From the NCBI GenBank assembly GCA_030770535.1, contig JASVEC010000031.1, positions 372,001-436,000 of the forward strand: a DNA stretch of 64,000 bases, in the 5' to 3' direction. The number at the start of each line of letters is the position of its first letter. Position 1 is the first letter of the stretch. Shown piece by piece: positions 22,116 through 33,541 of this stretch. The DNA is from Batkoa obscura (lineage: Eukaryota > Entomophthoromycota > Entomophthoromycetes > Entomophthorales > Batkoaceae). The notes under the pieces are model-generated. The model was not told where the DNA came from, did no database searches, and worked only from the letters and a program-made list of their open reading frames with translations. The position numbers and the translations under genes were made by a program.

Positions 22116-22967
22116 TTATGACTTAGCTTTGGGCTTTTCACTATTTTATTAATTGTAGGAAAAACTCTCAGGAAAAACAAACAAATGAACTTTCATTTTA
22201 TGATATGACCTATCAATACATTTGTTTTTAAATTCAAATAGAGCGCATTTATCTCTTTATGTTAATAGAAAACCATGTGTATTAATAAAAAGCAAAAAAG
22301 CAACCAATTATGAATAATTTTATAGGATTTAGTTTAAGCTCCCTTTGTTATTCAAAAGTAAATTCTGTTGTTTACCAGTTTTTGATTTAAATAGCTAAAG
22401 GGGTTATAAGGGTTAGAATGATGAAGAAAAAGAAGAGTCAAGCTAGAGATTTAGATAGTCTAAGGGTGTGAAGCAGTATGAAAAAAGGTAGTAAAAACGA
22501 GACTAAAGGTTAGAAGGTTGATATAGCTTGTGAGGACTGCTAAGGTTGCGAAGAGCGAAAGAATGGTAGGAAAAACAGAGGCAAATATTGTGATAGATTT
22601 TAGGTTTTTATGCGGGATCCCCTGTGTTGGCTTAAATGAATTACTTGTAAAACTATTTAGTTTCTTTTATAGCTTTGATTTATTTCAAAGGTATTGTAAA
22701 TGTACTTTGAAAATTGGCAATATTTTTTTCTAAAATTCAATCCAGACTTTTAAGGATAGATATTAACTTTTTTTTTTACAATATCTGCTAATTTTCAAAG
22801 TGAAGTGTCCATTAGTTAATAATAAATGAATCAATAGTGAACAAAAAACTATACTGTTAGAAATCATTAAATAAAATACGCCAATATTTCAATATGCCAC
22901 ACAGCTTATTGTTCTGCTTTTTTTAGCTATAGTGAAAAGATAAATTTTCTTGAAGCCAAAGATATAT
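22116..22967. other. Stretch with a less AT-rich, purine-rich patch
   Basis: About 22,420-22,640 is visibly richer in G and A than its surroundings and holds a short chance-like frame (22,530-22,733). It may be a gene relic, but no family is recognised. Confidence 0.3.
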
Positions 22968-23064
22968 AGAGATATATTTTTGTGCTTAAGAATTTTATTA
23001 ATAATTTTCCTGCTCAAATAGGGCTTAAAATGGAAAAAGTAATGAAGCCAAAAAAAGCATCTCC
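22968..23064 (+). mobile_element. MITE copy 13 (GGGG family)
   Basis: 97 bp, AGAGATATATTTTTGTG to CATCTCC, with ATAT on both sides. It lies about 150 bp past the multicopper oxidase stop. Confidence 0.82.
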
Positions 23065-23216
23065 ATATGCTTGTCTTTTTAAATTGTCAGGAGTTAAAAA
23101 ATTGCATAGGTTTTCTCAGAATTGCTTCATTTCATATAAAAGGTAACAACAGCATTTAAATCTTTGAAAAGTAATATAAAGGTAGTAAGTCTAATCTATA
23201 TGTTTATTAAATTAAG

Positions 23217-24935
23217 TTATTTTCTAGGGGATTCGTTAATGATAACTTGTTTTCCCATAGTTAAATGGGCAGTAATATGACAATGCATAAACCAAGAACC
23301 TGGGTTATCAGCCTTGAAGCGGATAGCATACCATCCACATGGTATATCAGTTTGAAGCATACGGGAGTTTCTAACATTGGCTAAATTTTCATTAGAATTT
23401 TGGTTATTGACTTTGACACCAAAAGTATCTGATAATTGATTAGTAGCTAATCGAGCAGAATTAACAATATTATTTGCATATTGAGTAAAAGTATCACGAT
23501 AAACTGGGATTTTATCAGAAGATGAAATTCTATCATCAATTATTTTTCCATCAACTTCTGGGTTATATACATCAGATCCATGGCCTACAACAAAGAAAGA
23601 GTGGCCATGTAAATGCCATGGGTGGGTAGCACAAGCGCGTCCAGCAGGCATGAAGTGTTGCAATACAATTTGGACATCATCACCTTCAGTAATCTCATAA
23701 ATACCTGGAGTAGGTTTATGACGTCCAGCAATAACATCATCCCATACAGTTGCATTTCTTGGTTTTGTGATAACATCATTAATAGTATAAATTGAATTTC
23801 CTTCAAGTGTAGTTGATGGGATTACATTTAAGACGATTTCTTTAGTTGCTTTTTTAGGAACTGGATAATAATGAGAGCTGAGCCCTTTGTTATACCATTT
23901 GGATGTAAATAATTGAGCTTCTACCCAACGATTGAATGGTCCAGTAGGAGTTGGTAAAGTAGCTGGGATTCTTCTTAATGCATCAGCACTTTCAGCTCCT
24001 TCATAATGTAGGATAGCAGCACCGTTATTGGGAGTAGTAGAACCACCATTGACTTGAGTGTAAGCATAATAATTGTCAACTTGTTGATTAGTTTCCATAA
24101 TTACAGAGTATCTTTGTCCAGCAGACATTTCAACTCTATCAACCTCAACAGGTTCAATAATAGTACCATCAGCTTCAATCAAGGTAAATCTGTGTCCTGG
24201 AATACGGAAAGTAAGGAATGAAAGCCCATTAGCAGCAATTAAACGTAATCTGTATCTTTTGTTTGGCTTTACATTAATAACATTGTAACCATTATTAAAT
24301 GGTACAGTTGAGTTATTAGCACCAGCAGCATTCCATACATTGTAAGTCATACCATTTGTTAAAATACTATCAGATGGACCAACAAATTTAAAAGGAAGAC
24401 CTAATAATCCTTTAAGTAACTCATCACTTGATTTGTGCCATAACTCTGATAACATCACTAATCTTTCTTCATCATATCTATATCTTGGATCGAATTTTAC
24501 TACATCGTCCCAAATGTTCTTTTTATCTTGTACAATTAAAGCGCCATAAGCATGTTCAGCATCTAATCCAGTATGGGCATGATACCACCAAGTACCAGAT
24601 TGATCATTTACTTTAAAATTATAAGTATAATCTTCATTTGATTTAATTGGTGGGGAGGTAACGTATGGTACACCATCAGACTTTACACTACCACTTTGAG
24701 TAATTCCGTGCCAATGAATAGAAAAATCTTTATGAAGTCTATTATGTACTTTTACGATAATAGTATCACCAGCAGTAGCATTAATAGTAGGACCAGGGAA
24801 CTGACCATTAATAAGGATACCATCAAGAGCATAATTATCTGGGGCAATTCTGCCTTCTTTAATTTCCCAATCGAAATTTAAAGTTGCAGCTAATATTGAG
24901 GAGGTTAAAAGTAATGAAGAAGTAATATATTTCAT
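23217..24935 (-). CDS. Secreted multicopper oxidase (laccase / ascorbate-oxidase-like)
   Basis: Intronless 572-residue protein, normal length for a three-domain multicopper oxidase, which oxidises substrates and reduces O2 to water. A signal peptide is visible (MKYITSSLLLTSSILAAT) and there is no C-terminal anchor, so secretion is expected. Copper ligands are in order: HWHG at 74-77, WYHAH at 117-121, HPWHLHGH at 438-445 and HCHITAHLTMGK at 551-562, with the type-1 Cys at 552. Several NxT/NxS sites are present. Ten residues after Cys552, where laccases have Leu/Phe/Met and ascorbate oxidases Met, this protein has Lys562; that would be odd for a type-1 copper axial position. It could be a laccase-like phenol oxidase or a ferroxidase; the substrate cannot be read from sequence. 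No TE lies inside. Confidence 0.95.
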   Translation of the reverse strand: MKYITSSLLLTSSILAATLNFDWEIKEGRIAPDNYALDGILINGQFPGPTINATAGDTIIVKVHNRLHKDFSIHWHGITQSGSVKSDGVPYVTSPPIKSNEDYTYNFKVNDQSGTWWYHAHTGLDAEHAYGALIVQDKKNIWDDVVKFDPRYRYDEERLVMLSELWHKSSDELLKGLLGLPFKFVGPSDSILTNGMTYNVWNAAGANNSTVPFNNGYNVINVKPNKRYRLRLIAANGLSFLTFRIPGHRFTLIEADGTIIEPVEVDRVEMSAGQRYSVIMETNQQVDNYYAYTQVNGGSTTPNNGAAILHYEGAESADALRRIPATLPTPTGPFNRWVEAQLFTSKWYNKGLSSHYYPVPKKATKEIVLNVIPSTTLEGNSIYTINDVITKPRNATVWDDVIAGRHKPTPGIYEITEGDDVQIVLQHFMPAGRACATHPWHLHGHSFFVVGHGSDVYNPEVDGKIIDDRISSSDKIPVYRDTFTQYANNIVNSARLATNQLSDTFGVKVNNQNSNENLANVRNSRMLQTDIPCGWYAIRFKADNPGSWFMHCHITAHLTMGKQVIINESPRK

Positions 24936-26959
24936 TGTTTTTATTGTTTAAAAGGTTGATACTTATCTTTATTTATACTTTTTTTGATACAACCATACTA
25001 TTATTTCTTATCACGTATAGTATACTTAATATTCCTTTATTAATAGGCTTTTGATTATATTATGTTCATACCTATCTCAATAAAAGATTAGAATATCAAC
25101 CTCTTCAATGTCCTGACGCTATTATTTAATTTATAACAAACTTCTAAATAATGGAAAATATTTACCCCATAGCTTATTGAATTTGCCTTTTTCTCTCGAT
25201 TTATTAATTCCCAGATTTTTATTTATCTCAAATAAGGTTATGTATACATTGTAACTTTTTATACAAAAATTATTTCAGTTGATAAAATACTTAAGAATAA
25301 TATCAGAATCAAGATATTCATAAAATTCAAAATATTTATGTTTTATTTCCGCTAATATAGTAAACCTGTGAATTTTTTTATCTGAAAGCTTTTAGTACCC
25401 ATATATCTATTCAAATTACCAGTTCAGTTAAAATAACCCAGAGTTATTAAATTTATTTAGCTATAGTGTAAAAGATTACCAAGCACTAAAAATGTTACAA
25501 GTTATTGTATCTAATCAAATTTTAAATGTTTTGAATTCTGTTTTAAAGTATTATTTTAGTTACTTTGGCCATATTACTATATTTTTTGTTAATTCTAGTA
25601 TTTATATTAAGCAAAAAAAAATTATTTAAGGAATATTATTTAATCAACGATATTTAATTATCATCTAATGTGGTGGTAATATTGAAATGGTGTGACACAA
25701 GAAGCTGATAAATGAAATTTCGGAATTTCAATATTTGTGTTAAAATGAATGGGTCCGATCCTTCAAAGTGCAGCAAAAGTACATTTTTATATTTTGACGC
25801 TATGCTGCTTTATTTCTGATTCTAGTCTTTTTTGTTATCTCATAGCATGCTTTTTAATGTAAAACTTCAACCAGGTAAGCTTGGTTATATCAAACATTTG
25901 ATAGTTATTTCTGTTTTACTTTAGCTTTATTCAGACATATATCAATTTAGATTCATATTAGTCACATTTCCCGACAATATTTTCATGAAAATTGAGATAA
26001 TGTAAATATATCTAAATCTATTTATAGTTTTACCATATAGTTAAATTTTTGAGTTATTTCAATACTACTCCCTTCATAATATTATATAAAAACAATCTTA
26101 CTTGCTAAAAGTAGTAGAAACAATGAATTTCTATTTTTGAATATTTTCCATTATATTCTATGTCTTATAAAAATAAATAAAAAAGTGCCCAATTATCCGA
26201 TACAATAATAACAATTGGTTTATAATTCAATTTAAAAAGTGAAGACAACAATTAGACCCTTTATTTCAATTCCTATAGCTATTGTTTTTCACTTTTAATC
26301 TTAATAAAATTATTATAATAGTTTATCAATAAAAAGTACAAAATTCATGTAGTTAAAATTATAAGGACAAACAACGAAAATACAAAAAAAATACTATACA
26401 GTAAACACGTTATACAGATAAAATCTTTTCTTAATCAAGATAAATTCCATCACTTTTGTAATATTCAAAAATATGAGCTTATTTTTTCTCTGCTATAAAA
26501 GGTAATATGAAAACCACTATTTTTAGAGAATAATATTAAAATCTAGGAACTCATAATGAAAGTTTAATTTTTTTTTTGAATTATTATTGAAATGAAGCTT
26601 ATTTTACTTTAAAGCTAAACTTGTTTAATTTATTCAGTATGTTTACAGTTGTAAAAAATCAAATTTAAGTAACTAGGAGTATCCTTAATTTATCAAAATA
26701 CTTTAAAATAGTTATTAGACCTTTGCTGTTAACTAAATCTATCAAATGTACTATATGTATGAAAATCATTATTTCGTATTATAGGTACTATTTCAATAGA
26801 AAAAATAGAAAATTTTGTTTTTTATAGAATATTCAAAATTGCATGGTTACAACAGTAATTTTATTAAACGATATATTTCCGATAGCAAAATACTTGCAAC
26901 GATATGCTTACACGAATTAATTATAAATTTAGGATAAAGTTAAAATATTTTTACTATTT
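24936..26959. other. 2-kb gene-free region upstream of the multicopper oxidase
   Basis: The proximal part is the presumed promoter of the oxidase. The rest is AT-rich, and I see no gene, RNA or repeat in it. Confidence 0.4.
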
Positions 26960-28234
26960 GGGGCTGTCTGAATTAGTTTCATTATTTTATCCAATTTTTG
27001 AAAAATTTTGTATTTTAAAAACTTCGCTTAAAATTATATAAAATCAAATCTTTTATTAAAACAAAAGTACCCGGACACAGTTCTAAATCATTCCATTATA
27101 GTTTATACTGTAAGTTAGTTGAATTTCTACTAGATCTTAAATACATATTCTTATGAAGCTTTATTGAGAAATATTTATTATTGACTGCTTTATAACCAAT
27201 ATGGCAGATTTATTATCAAATAAATAAACCATTTTAATGTTATAATTACATTATTAATATATTGCCAAGTTAATAAATAGCTGCATGGGAGGGAATGGTC
27301 AGCCCCAAAACTATAATTAACCATCCCTAGATAGTACAAGTAATAATAGTTTTTACATATTATTACAGTTACTTGTTCTTTGACTATTTATTAACTTAGC
27401 TATTAATAACTTAAGTAATCTTAAAATTTAACAATCTATTTCTATCATTCAACAAACTACTTACTTGCTTAGTAAATATCGAAATTTTTAAATTCTGTTA
27501 TCTTCGTAAGGTAAGCTGGGATCGATCTTTTAATTTTTCTATTTTCTATAGACTCTATAACTTTAATTGGAATTATATCGCTTTTTTTTTTATGTATCGG
27601 ATATTGGATAACAATGTAGTTTATTTTTATGTTTAATAAAGTGTAAATACTTCTTAATGCCTTGCATCTCTATTATTCTTTTTGTATTTTTGTTCCTTTC
27701 ATATTTTTTAAAAATTATATCTGTTTTCCCATTATTAACAGTCGAGTTATTAATTTTATTATGCTAGCAAATAAAAGCCTCAAACCTTGAAATTGATTGG
27801 TTGATATCTTCTATTTTACCTAATGCTTTAAAACTACTATTTATTTTATGAATTTCTTTCAATATGTAATGTAGGAACTCTTGGGATCTAAAATAGTTAA
27901 AATAAACTTTGGCTATTGTTTTATCATCTTTTAAATATAAAACACCAAAACCTAATACTGATATAGTTTGTTTATTATAATGATCTAAATTTATTGAATC
28001 TGGCCTTGCTCTTATTTCCGTGTTTTATTTGAAATCTAAAATTATTATACAACTTTTATTATTTAATTTTTTGATAGTTTCATCAAATGTATTTTTTTGA
28101 GTATCAACACAGAATCTATGTAATTTGTATAATTTTTCTTCATTGAAAATTTCTTTTATCTCCCCTTTGTTTTTTATTGCTGTATTTATTTTATTTTCGA
28201 ATAACTTTTTTCTAATTGTATACTGGGCGCATAT

Positions 28235-28332
28235 GGGGATGTTTTTTTCGGTTTCATTATTTTTCCATTTTTTAAGTACTATTTGAGTGAAAAAATTGTT
28301 AGCAAAGTTCTTAAACATAAAAATACATTCTC
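28235..28332 (-). mobile_element. MITE copy 14 (GGGG family), inside transposon copy 2
   Basis: 98 bp, flanked by ATAT on both sides. The uninterrupted site in the intact element reads GTACATATATTAC, so the 4-bp duplication is confirmed against an empty site. Confidence 0.88.
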
Positions 28333-28555
28333 ATATATTACATAGATCTGTTTTTCTTGCTGGATTTTTGAAATCACTTGGTATATATTTAAAAAGTGTT
28401 GACTTAGCTACTGCTTTATCTCTTAGATCATCAAAATATTTACTGTATATCATTATTCTACTTTTATTTAATATATATATATATTATCTGATGAATATTT
28501 ACTATCATTATTTTTTTATTAAATCTTGATGAAATAATTGAATCATTTAGCAAAT

Positions 28556-28653
28556 GGGGATGTATTTTTGTATTTAAGAATTTTACTGATAATTTTTCCA
28601 CATAAATAGCGCTTAAAAAATGGAAAAATAATGAAACTAAAAAAAACAGCCCC
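28556..28653 (+). mobile_element. MITE copy 15 (GGGG family), at the shared AAAT site
   Basis: 98 bp, GGGGATGT to CAGCCCC, flanked by AAAT on both sides. The empty site is seen in the intact element. Same site and relative orientation as copies 2 and 22. Confidence 0.88.
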
Positions 28654-28777
28654 AAATGTTGTATAATAGTTTCAATTTGGTCATCTTTAATTTTTTTTGT
28701 ATTTTTAATAATAGGTTGCAACGTTGATATTTTATCAATATTATTACTTATTTTTGAATAACCATATTGATTTCTAT

Positions 28778-29241
28778 TGTGAAATATTGCTTTGCCAGCC
28801 CCATGATTAATTATAGCATAATAATCCCCTAAGCTGTTGTGCTCTCAAGTTCAGAGAAAATCAATCCCACGTTCTTGTTTTGATTTGCTATGAGAATTTC
28901 TAGCTCCATCCCAAAGAATATTATCTTCTCATTTTGATATTTATACTTATCGGAGTATAAAAGAGTTTACAGAGTATAGTAGTTCGAGGCTTTTTAACTG
29001 AATTATTCCCTGATATCTCGAACATTTAATAAAGCCACTAAGGTTTCTTAATAGTATTTTATGTAGATTTTACATTAGTATTATCTATTCTATTTGTCTT
29101 ATATAGCTTGTAACCTATTACATGCTATTCCTCATAATCCAAGTCTATCTTAGTCATATAAACTAAGACCTTTCAACTTATAGTGTAGTCAACCCAGCAA
29201 TGGCTGTTCTTGACTCCAAACCCTGAGTACCAGATTTCACA
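28778..29241 (-). repeat. Solo LTR, old relative of the 45-52.7 kb element
   Basis: About 464 bp, TGTGAAAT to TTTCACA, similar along its length to the LTRs of the whole element but clearly diverged. It is flanked by CTAT on both sides; comparison with the intact transposon shows the empty site, so this is a 4-bp duplication. Fossil. Confidence 0.82.
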
Positions 29242-29879
29242 CTATTTATATTAAACCCAAAACTCTTACATTCATCAAAAGAATATACTGAAGCTATAGT
29301 TGATAATAACGCTACTTGTTGATTTTTGTTTCCTGTTTCCCTCAAAGCACTAATTTTATACATTGGTTGATTAAGTTTATCATTATCGATAGCAAACTTT
29401 GATAATATATCTTTTCTTTGTTTTGTTTTATTATAAAATCCCATAAACCTTGGGTTGTTATAAGTAGCTTTTAAAATTGATGTAAACGAATTACAATGTT
29501 TATATTGTGTACTCCTCCTTATCGTATTGAAATTTTCAAAAATTCCATTTCAAAGTTTAGTTCTAAAAGTTTGCATTTTATTTTTATTTTTATTTCAACA
29601 AAAAATAAAGTCAAATAACTGTATTTATATAACTATATGACCATATAGTTATATATTATATATCCATTAAATATCTAATAAAACTAACATAAAACATATA
29701 ATTAGGAAAATTAGCTATTTAAGAAAAGGAAACAATTAAAATAAGTTTTAAATAGAGACATTTAATTTTAGGCTTTTTAGATTTAACCATCGATTTAACT
29801 GTCACATTAGACACAAATTTAAAAATTAAGAATTTGGATTAACTTCTAAGTAAATTCTGAAACCAATTTCGACATCCTC

Positions 29880-30136
29880 ATATATTGAATATTAGTGGCA
29901 TTGAAATCTGATTTGAATTTCATTTCAATTTGAATATAGAAAAAAGCGATAGTAAATGATCAATCCAACTACCCTTTCATCTGATTAATTTAAAGTTTGG
30001 TTTACTTCCTTTCACATATAAATAAAATGCAAAACGTCACTAACAACTATACATTTATACTGGAGTAAAATCCTATAGATGCTACTTGAAAAAAACTTTT
30101 AATTAGTGCTAATTATTTTAATAAAATTTTATTCAT
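29880..30136. other. Spacer between transposon copy 2 and the SQP-repeat gene
   Basis: AT-rich, no feature recognised. Confidence 0.4.
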
Positions 30137-30643
30137 TTATAAATTTATGTTTCCTTTTTTGTTGCATTCACGCTTAGATGACTGATTAGCTTGTAAAGGA
30201 TATCGTGGTTGAAAGAAAGGTAGTGAGAATGAAATTGAAGGTTTAGAGGGTTTAGAAGGTTTAGAAGGTAAGAAAAATGGCAAGGATGGTACTGATGGTT
30301 GAGACGGTTGAGATGGTTGAGACGGTTGAGATGGCTGTGAAGGTTGGCTAGGTTGAAAAAATGGCAAGAAAAATGGAGCTGGAGGTTGCGATGGTTGCGA
30401 TGGCTGGGATGGCTGGGATGGCTGTGAAGGTTTAAAAAAAGGAAGTGGATATCTTCTAGAAGATTCGTGAACGGAGGGGTTTTTCAACGATTTGTCAATA
30501 TTTTTTTCTCTTGAAGGCAAAGGTTCATCATCTAGTTGATCAACTATAACTTTGTTAGATCCCTTTTGAAGAGGATCCTCTTGTGAATACGCTGGCGGTA
30601 TATCTTCATGTTTTGTATCTGAATTGGTTCCTTTTTTAGACAT
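30137..30643 (-). CDS. Proline-rich SQP-repeat protein with a PPAYS motif
   Basis: 168 residues, no recognised family. After MSKKGTNSDTKHED comes IPPAYSQEDPL, the same PPAYS..DPL motif as in the protein at 20,807-21,169 and a likely WW-domain (PPxY) ligand. The middle has two blocks of SQP triplets and one of SKP triplets, interleaved with LPFF and FFLPFF words. At DNA level these are 9-bp-type tandem repeats that can expand or contract. The end is basic and polar (KRECNKKGNINL). No signal peptide and no membrane helix. The two proteins look like divergent members of one small family; an adaptor for a Nedd4/Rsp5-type ligase would be one hypothesis, from the motif only. Confidence 0.62.
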   Translation of the reverse strand: MSKKGTNSDTKHEDIPPAYSQEDPLQKGSNKVIVDQLDDEPLPSREKNIDKSLKNPSVHESSRRYPLPFFKPSQPSQPSQPSQPSQPPAPFFLPFFQPSQPSQPSQPSQPSQPSQPSVPSLPFFLPSKPSKPSKPSISFSLPFFQPRYPLQANQSSKRECNKKGNINL

Positions 30644-31365
30644 TATATTTATTTATCTTTTATTTATTTAACATTTACTCCTCAATTTGTTTTATTTTAT
30701 AGGACTTTCGCTTTTATCTTTTTTAATTCCGCCGTTTTCCAAACTATTGTAAATTTGCTGATTAGTTTAAAGGCTTGTCAAAATTTGGCCCTAGTTTAGA
30801 ATACTTTGATTATTTTTAATCCCTATTAGGATTAACATTATCTCATAATGCATTTTGTATTAAATGATAACATTCATTAACATTAATTTTAAGTATTTCA
30901 AAGGTCAATTTGATATATTTTATAGTTTATAGATCATGTAAAGCATTTTTTAAACTTAAATATAAATCCATCTTTCGCCTTGATTTTGCATGTTGTCTAT
31001 TCAGCATAAACATAGTTATTTCACTCCAATCTACATATTAAAAGCATAGTCTCAAAACCTTGGTTGACCCATTCTTTTCATTGATATCGTTTTTATCATA
31101 AAACGGCTTATAATTTAAATAGTGGTGTGCTACTTAACCCATTACCATATTATTTAAATATACTATTAGAAATAAAATTGAAAATATGAATATTAAATTA
31201 TATTAAAACATTAGTTGATGATTTGAATTCAAATTAGTAGTAAGATAATGTGAGAGGTTTGTTTAACACGAGAATATATCATAGTAAGCTATATCGTTCT
31301 TATTGGATTTGCTCACAAATAATATCTTTATTATAGGATTAATCACAATTCACAAACCCCATTTT
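30644..31365. other. Gene-free stretch
   Basis: Promoter side of the SQP-repeat gene and 3' flank of the lipase relic. A few codons at 31,340-31,365 may still belong to the relic. Confidence 0.35.
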
Positions 31366-32301
31366 TCAAAAGAGTGCTCTATGCTCATAAATTTCAGCTG
31401 CTAAATGAACGTAGTTAAAACTCCTTGGTGGAAGATAAGCAATAGCGTCACTCATTTTAGTATAATAAATAACCGGATAGTTAACATTAGCAATAAATTG
31501 TAAAAATTCTTCATTAATAACCCTTGAACTTGCATAGGAAAATGTTTCTTTTGAACTCTTTAACTTATTTTCTTGCAAAATTTTATCCCATATTATAGAA
31601 CTAAGAGTAGATAAAGCAGTGCTCAAAGAAAAACAAGTGGTTTGAAGTTTATAATCCTTATATTTTGATTTTTAAGTAAAGCAAGCACAGCTTTTTCTGA
31701 TCTATTTTCTGTGTCTAAGATTGCTTTATAAAACCCCCTATGAACCAAAACATTACTTTCAACATCAGAGTATTTAACTTGCATATAATCAAAGTTAGAT
31801 GTATAATTTTTGATGGTTTTGGTTGCATAATAAGATAAGATTATAGTTTTTATAGCTGTTTAGCACCAGTGACAACTATAAGCTCTTTTCCCGATGCTTC
31901 AATAATATAATCATATAAAAGTGTTATGGAAAAAATGCATTTTCCACTTCGAATTAAACGCTTATCACACTGGGACAGCATAGAATATTGATGGTTTGAA
32001 TGAAGCTCTTCAATATAAACATAATTGATATTATGAAGTTTAGATAATTTTTTACTTGGTATGTGTTTCTCAAACATCAAATCGTGAATTAAATTCTGAC
32101 TTGGTTGTGTATTGGTACTTATTTCTTCCATTAACCTTAAGCCTTGCTGTCTGTTAACAGCTTCTCCGATTAATTTAGTGTATAAGTCATTTTTTTGGCT
32201 TGTAACATTCTATCAGTACCATCAACAATTTTAGAATTTTGAGCTTTATAAAGGCTAGCATCAAAAGACAAGGTAAATAAAGTGCTGCTGACTAAAATCA
32301 T
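31366..32301 (-). pseudogene. Class-3-lipase-like gene, frameshifted (copy 1)
   Basis: Three frames in order resemble a secreted fungal class-3 (alpha/beta-hydrolase) lipase. The ATG at 32,301 opens a hydrophobic start (MILVSSTLFTLSFDA). A middle part has KELIVVTGAK, then VESNVLVHRGFYKAI, like the V..GFY segment of these lipases. The C-terminal part (31,366-31,626) has SLSTALSTL at the nucleophile elbow, YASSRVINEEF (compare FGSPRVGN.F), then MSDAIAYLPPRSFNYVHLAAEIY with the Asp and His of the triad. Frame changes fall near 32,193 (a run of seven T), near 31,855 and near 31,630. The GHSLGG box is reduced to CFSLST. Probably a pseudogene; sequencing errors at the homopolymer cannot be excluded. 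A second copy lies 1.2 kb upstream. Confidence 0.6.
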
Positions 32302-33541
32302 TTTAACTGTTTTTTATAACAATTGCTACTGTGAGTATGCAGTCTTATTTATATTATATGTAGTATTAATCAAAGCATCCTTTTATTTTTATATGATTTA
32401 AAAGCCTTAGAAAATGAATTGTTAAGATATCAAAAATCGAGGATTTAACTTGGGTAAAAGAACTCTTAGCTTGACTTAAGTCTGGCAATGTAAGATAAGA
32501 TCTTATATAAGTGTCCTTATGATATTTTGTTCATTTATTCTATGGCGTAAAATTTAAAAGATTCCATAGCAAATAAATCAGTAAATACGCTACCAAACGT
32601 TTTTTGGAATTGATAAAAAATAACTTTGGTAGCTTTGGTTTTGGTTTACAATTTTTGCAAATAAAACTATGAAATAATTGAGCCTTGGGATTAAACTAAA
32701 CCAAACAAGACATGATAAAAGGCCATAGTAATTAACTACAAAGCCATCTTTTCACTGATATGATTTGTAAATTGATGATATAATATTAGTTGGTTTTAGT
32801 GATTCATATATCAAGATTAGATTCAAAGCAAATAAATGTTACAAAGTACCACAGAATGAAGATCTTGCCACTTAAACAATGAAAGTATATTAAAATCTAG
32901 AAGATAAATAAAACCTTATTACTACTGTTGCCCAAAATCTTGAAGATGTTAATCTTAAATTTGTCTATAGCTATCTATTACCACAATAAATATCACATAT
33001 AAGACTTAAAATTTAGTTTATTAATATTTCAAAGTATTTTATGATGTATGAGATTGTTTGTAATTTATAAATAAAAAGTAATAACTATTCGTGGCTTTGT
33101 TTTGATAAAACTATATATCAAGTAAAAATTGTAGATTCCAAGTCTATTGATCCTTGAACTATAATAATATCATTTGAAATGAGATATCAGATTACTAACT
33201 TCTATTTTGTTTACAAAGCTTGATTCAAACCGTTTTTGTCGAGTATTTTTATTTGGTTTATCTTATAAAATAGACTAAACCTATTATTTTATCATAAAGT
33301 TAGTTATAACTTATCGCTTTATTTTATTTTATTTAGAAAAGATTTTTTTTATCAAATGTCTATAAATAATAGCTCTAAAACTAATGTAACTATTTTTTAA
33401 TTTAATCAAAATGATTTTGTTAATAAATAGATTGAATCTTATAAAAGCATCAATAATGTATATTTAAAGCAATAAAAGAAAAGTATGATCAAAGTTATTA
33501 TTTCATTAGTCGCTTTTAATCAAAGCTAAAAAAACGAAAAT
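32302..33541. other. Gene-free stretch between lipase relics
   Basis: AT-rich, nothing recognised. Confidence 0.4.

Larger units (their letters stand above)
26960..29879 (-). mobile_element. Decayed copy 2 of the GGGG-ended DNA transposon with nested insertions
   Basis: Both ends are present: GGGGCTGTCTGAATTAGTTT at the left and, on the other strand at the right, a match to the left end of the intact element. Flanks are ATTT and ATAT. It holds two MITEs (28,235-28,332, 28,556-28,653) and a solo LTR (28,778-29,241). The transposase frame is broken. One deletion, between two AGTAGTTT words (near 27,835), has removed the HHGK...DGHFG motif region; another, near 27,905, has removed the WADTGNHFR region. 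It is therefore certainly inactive. Confidence 0.85.

Noticed and set aside
22530-22733. 67-residue frame in a purine-rich patch
   Set aside because: Too short, no recognisable domain, no splice partners found; noted only as a possible relic.
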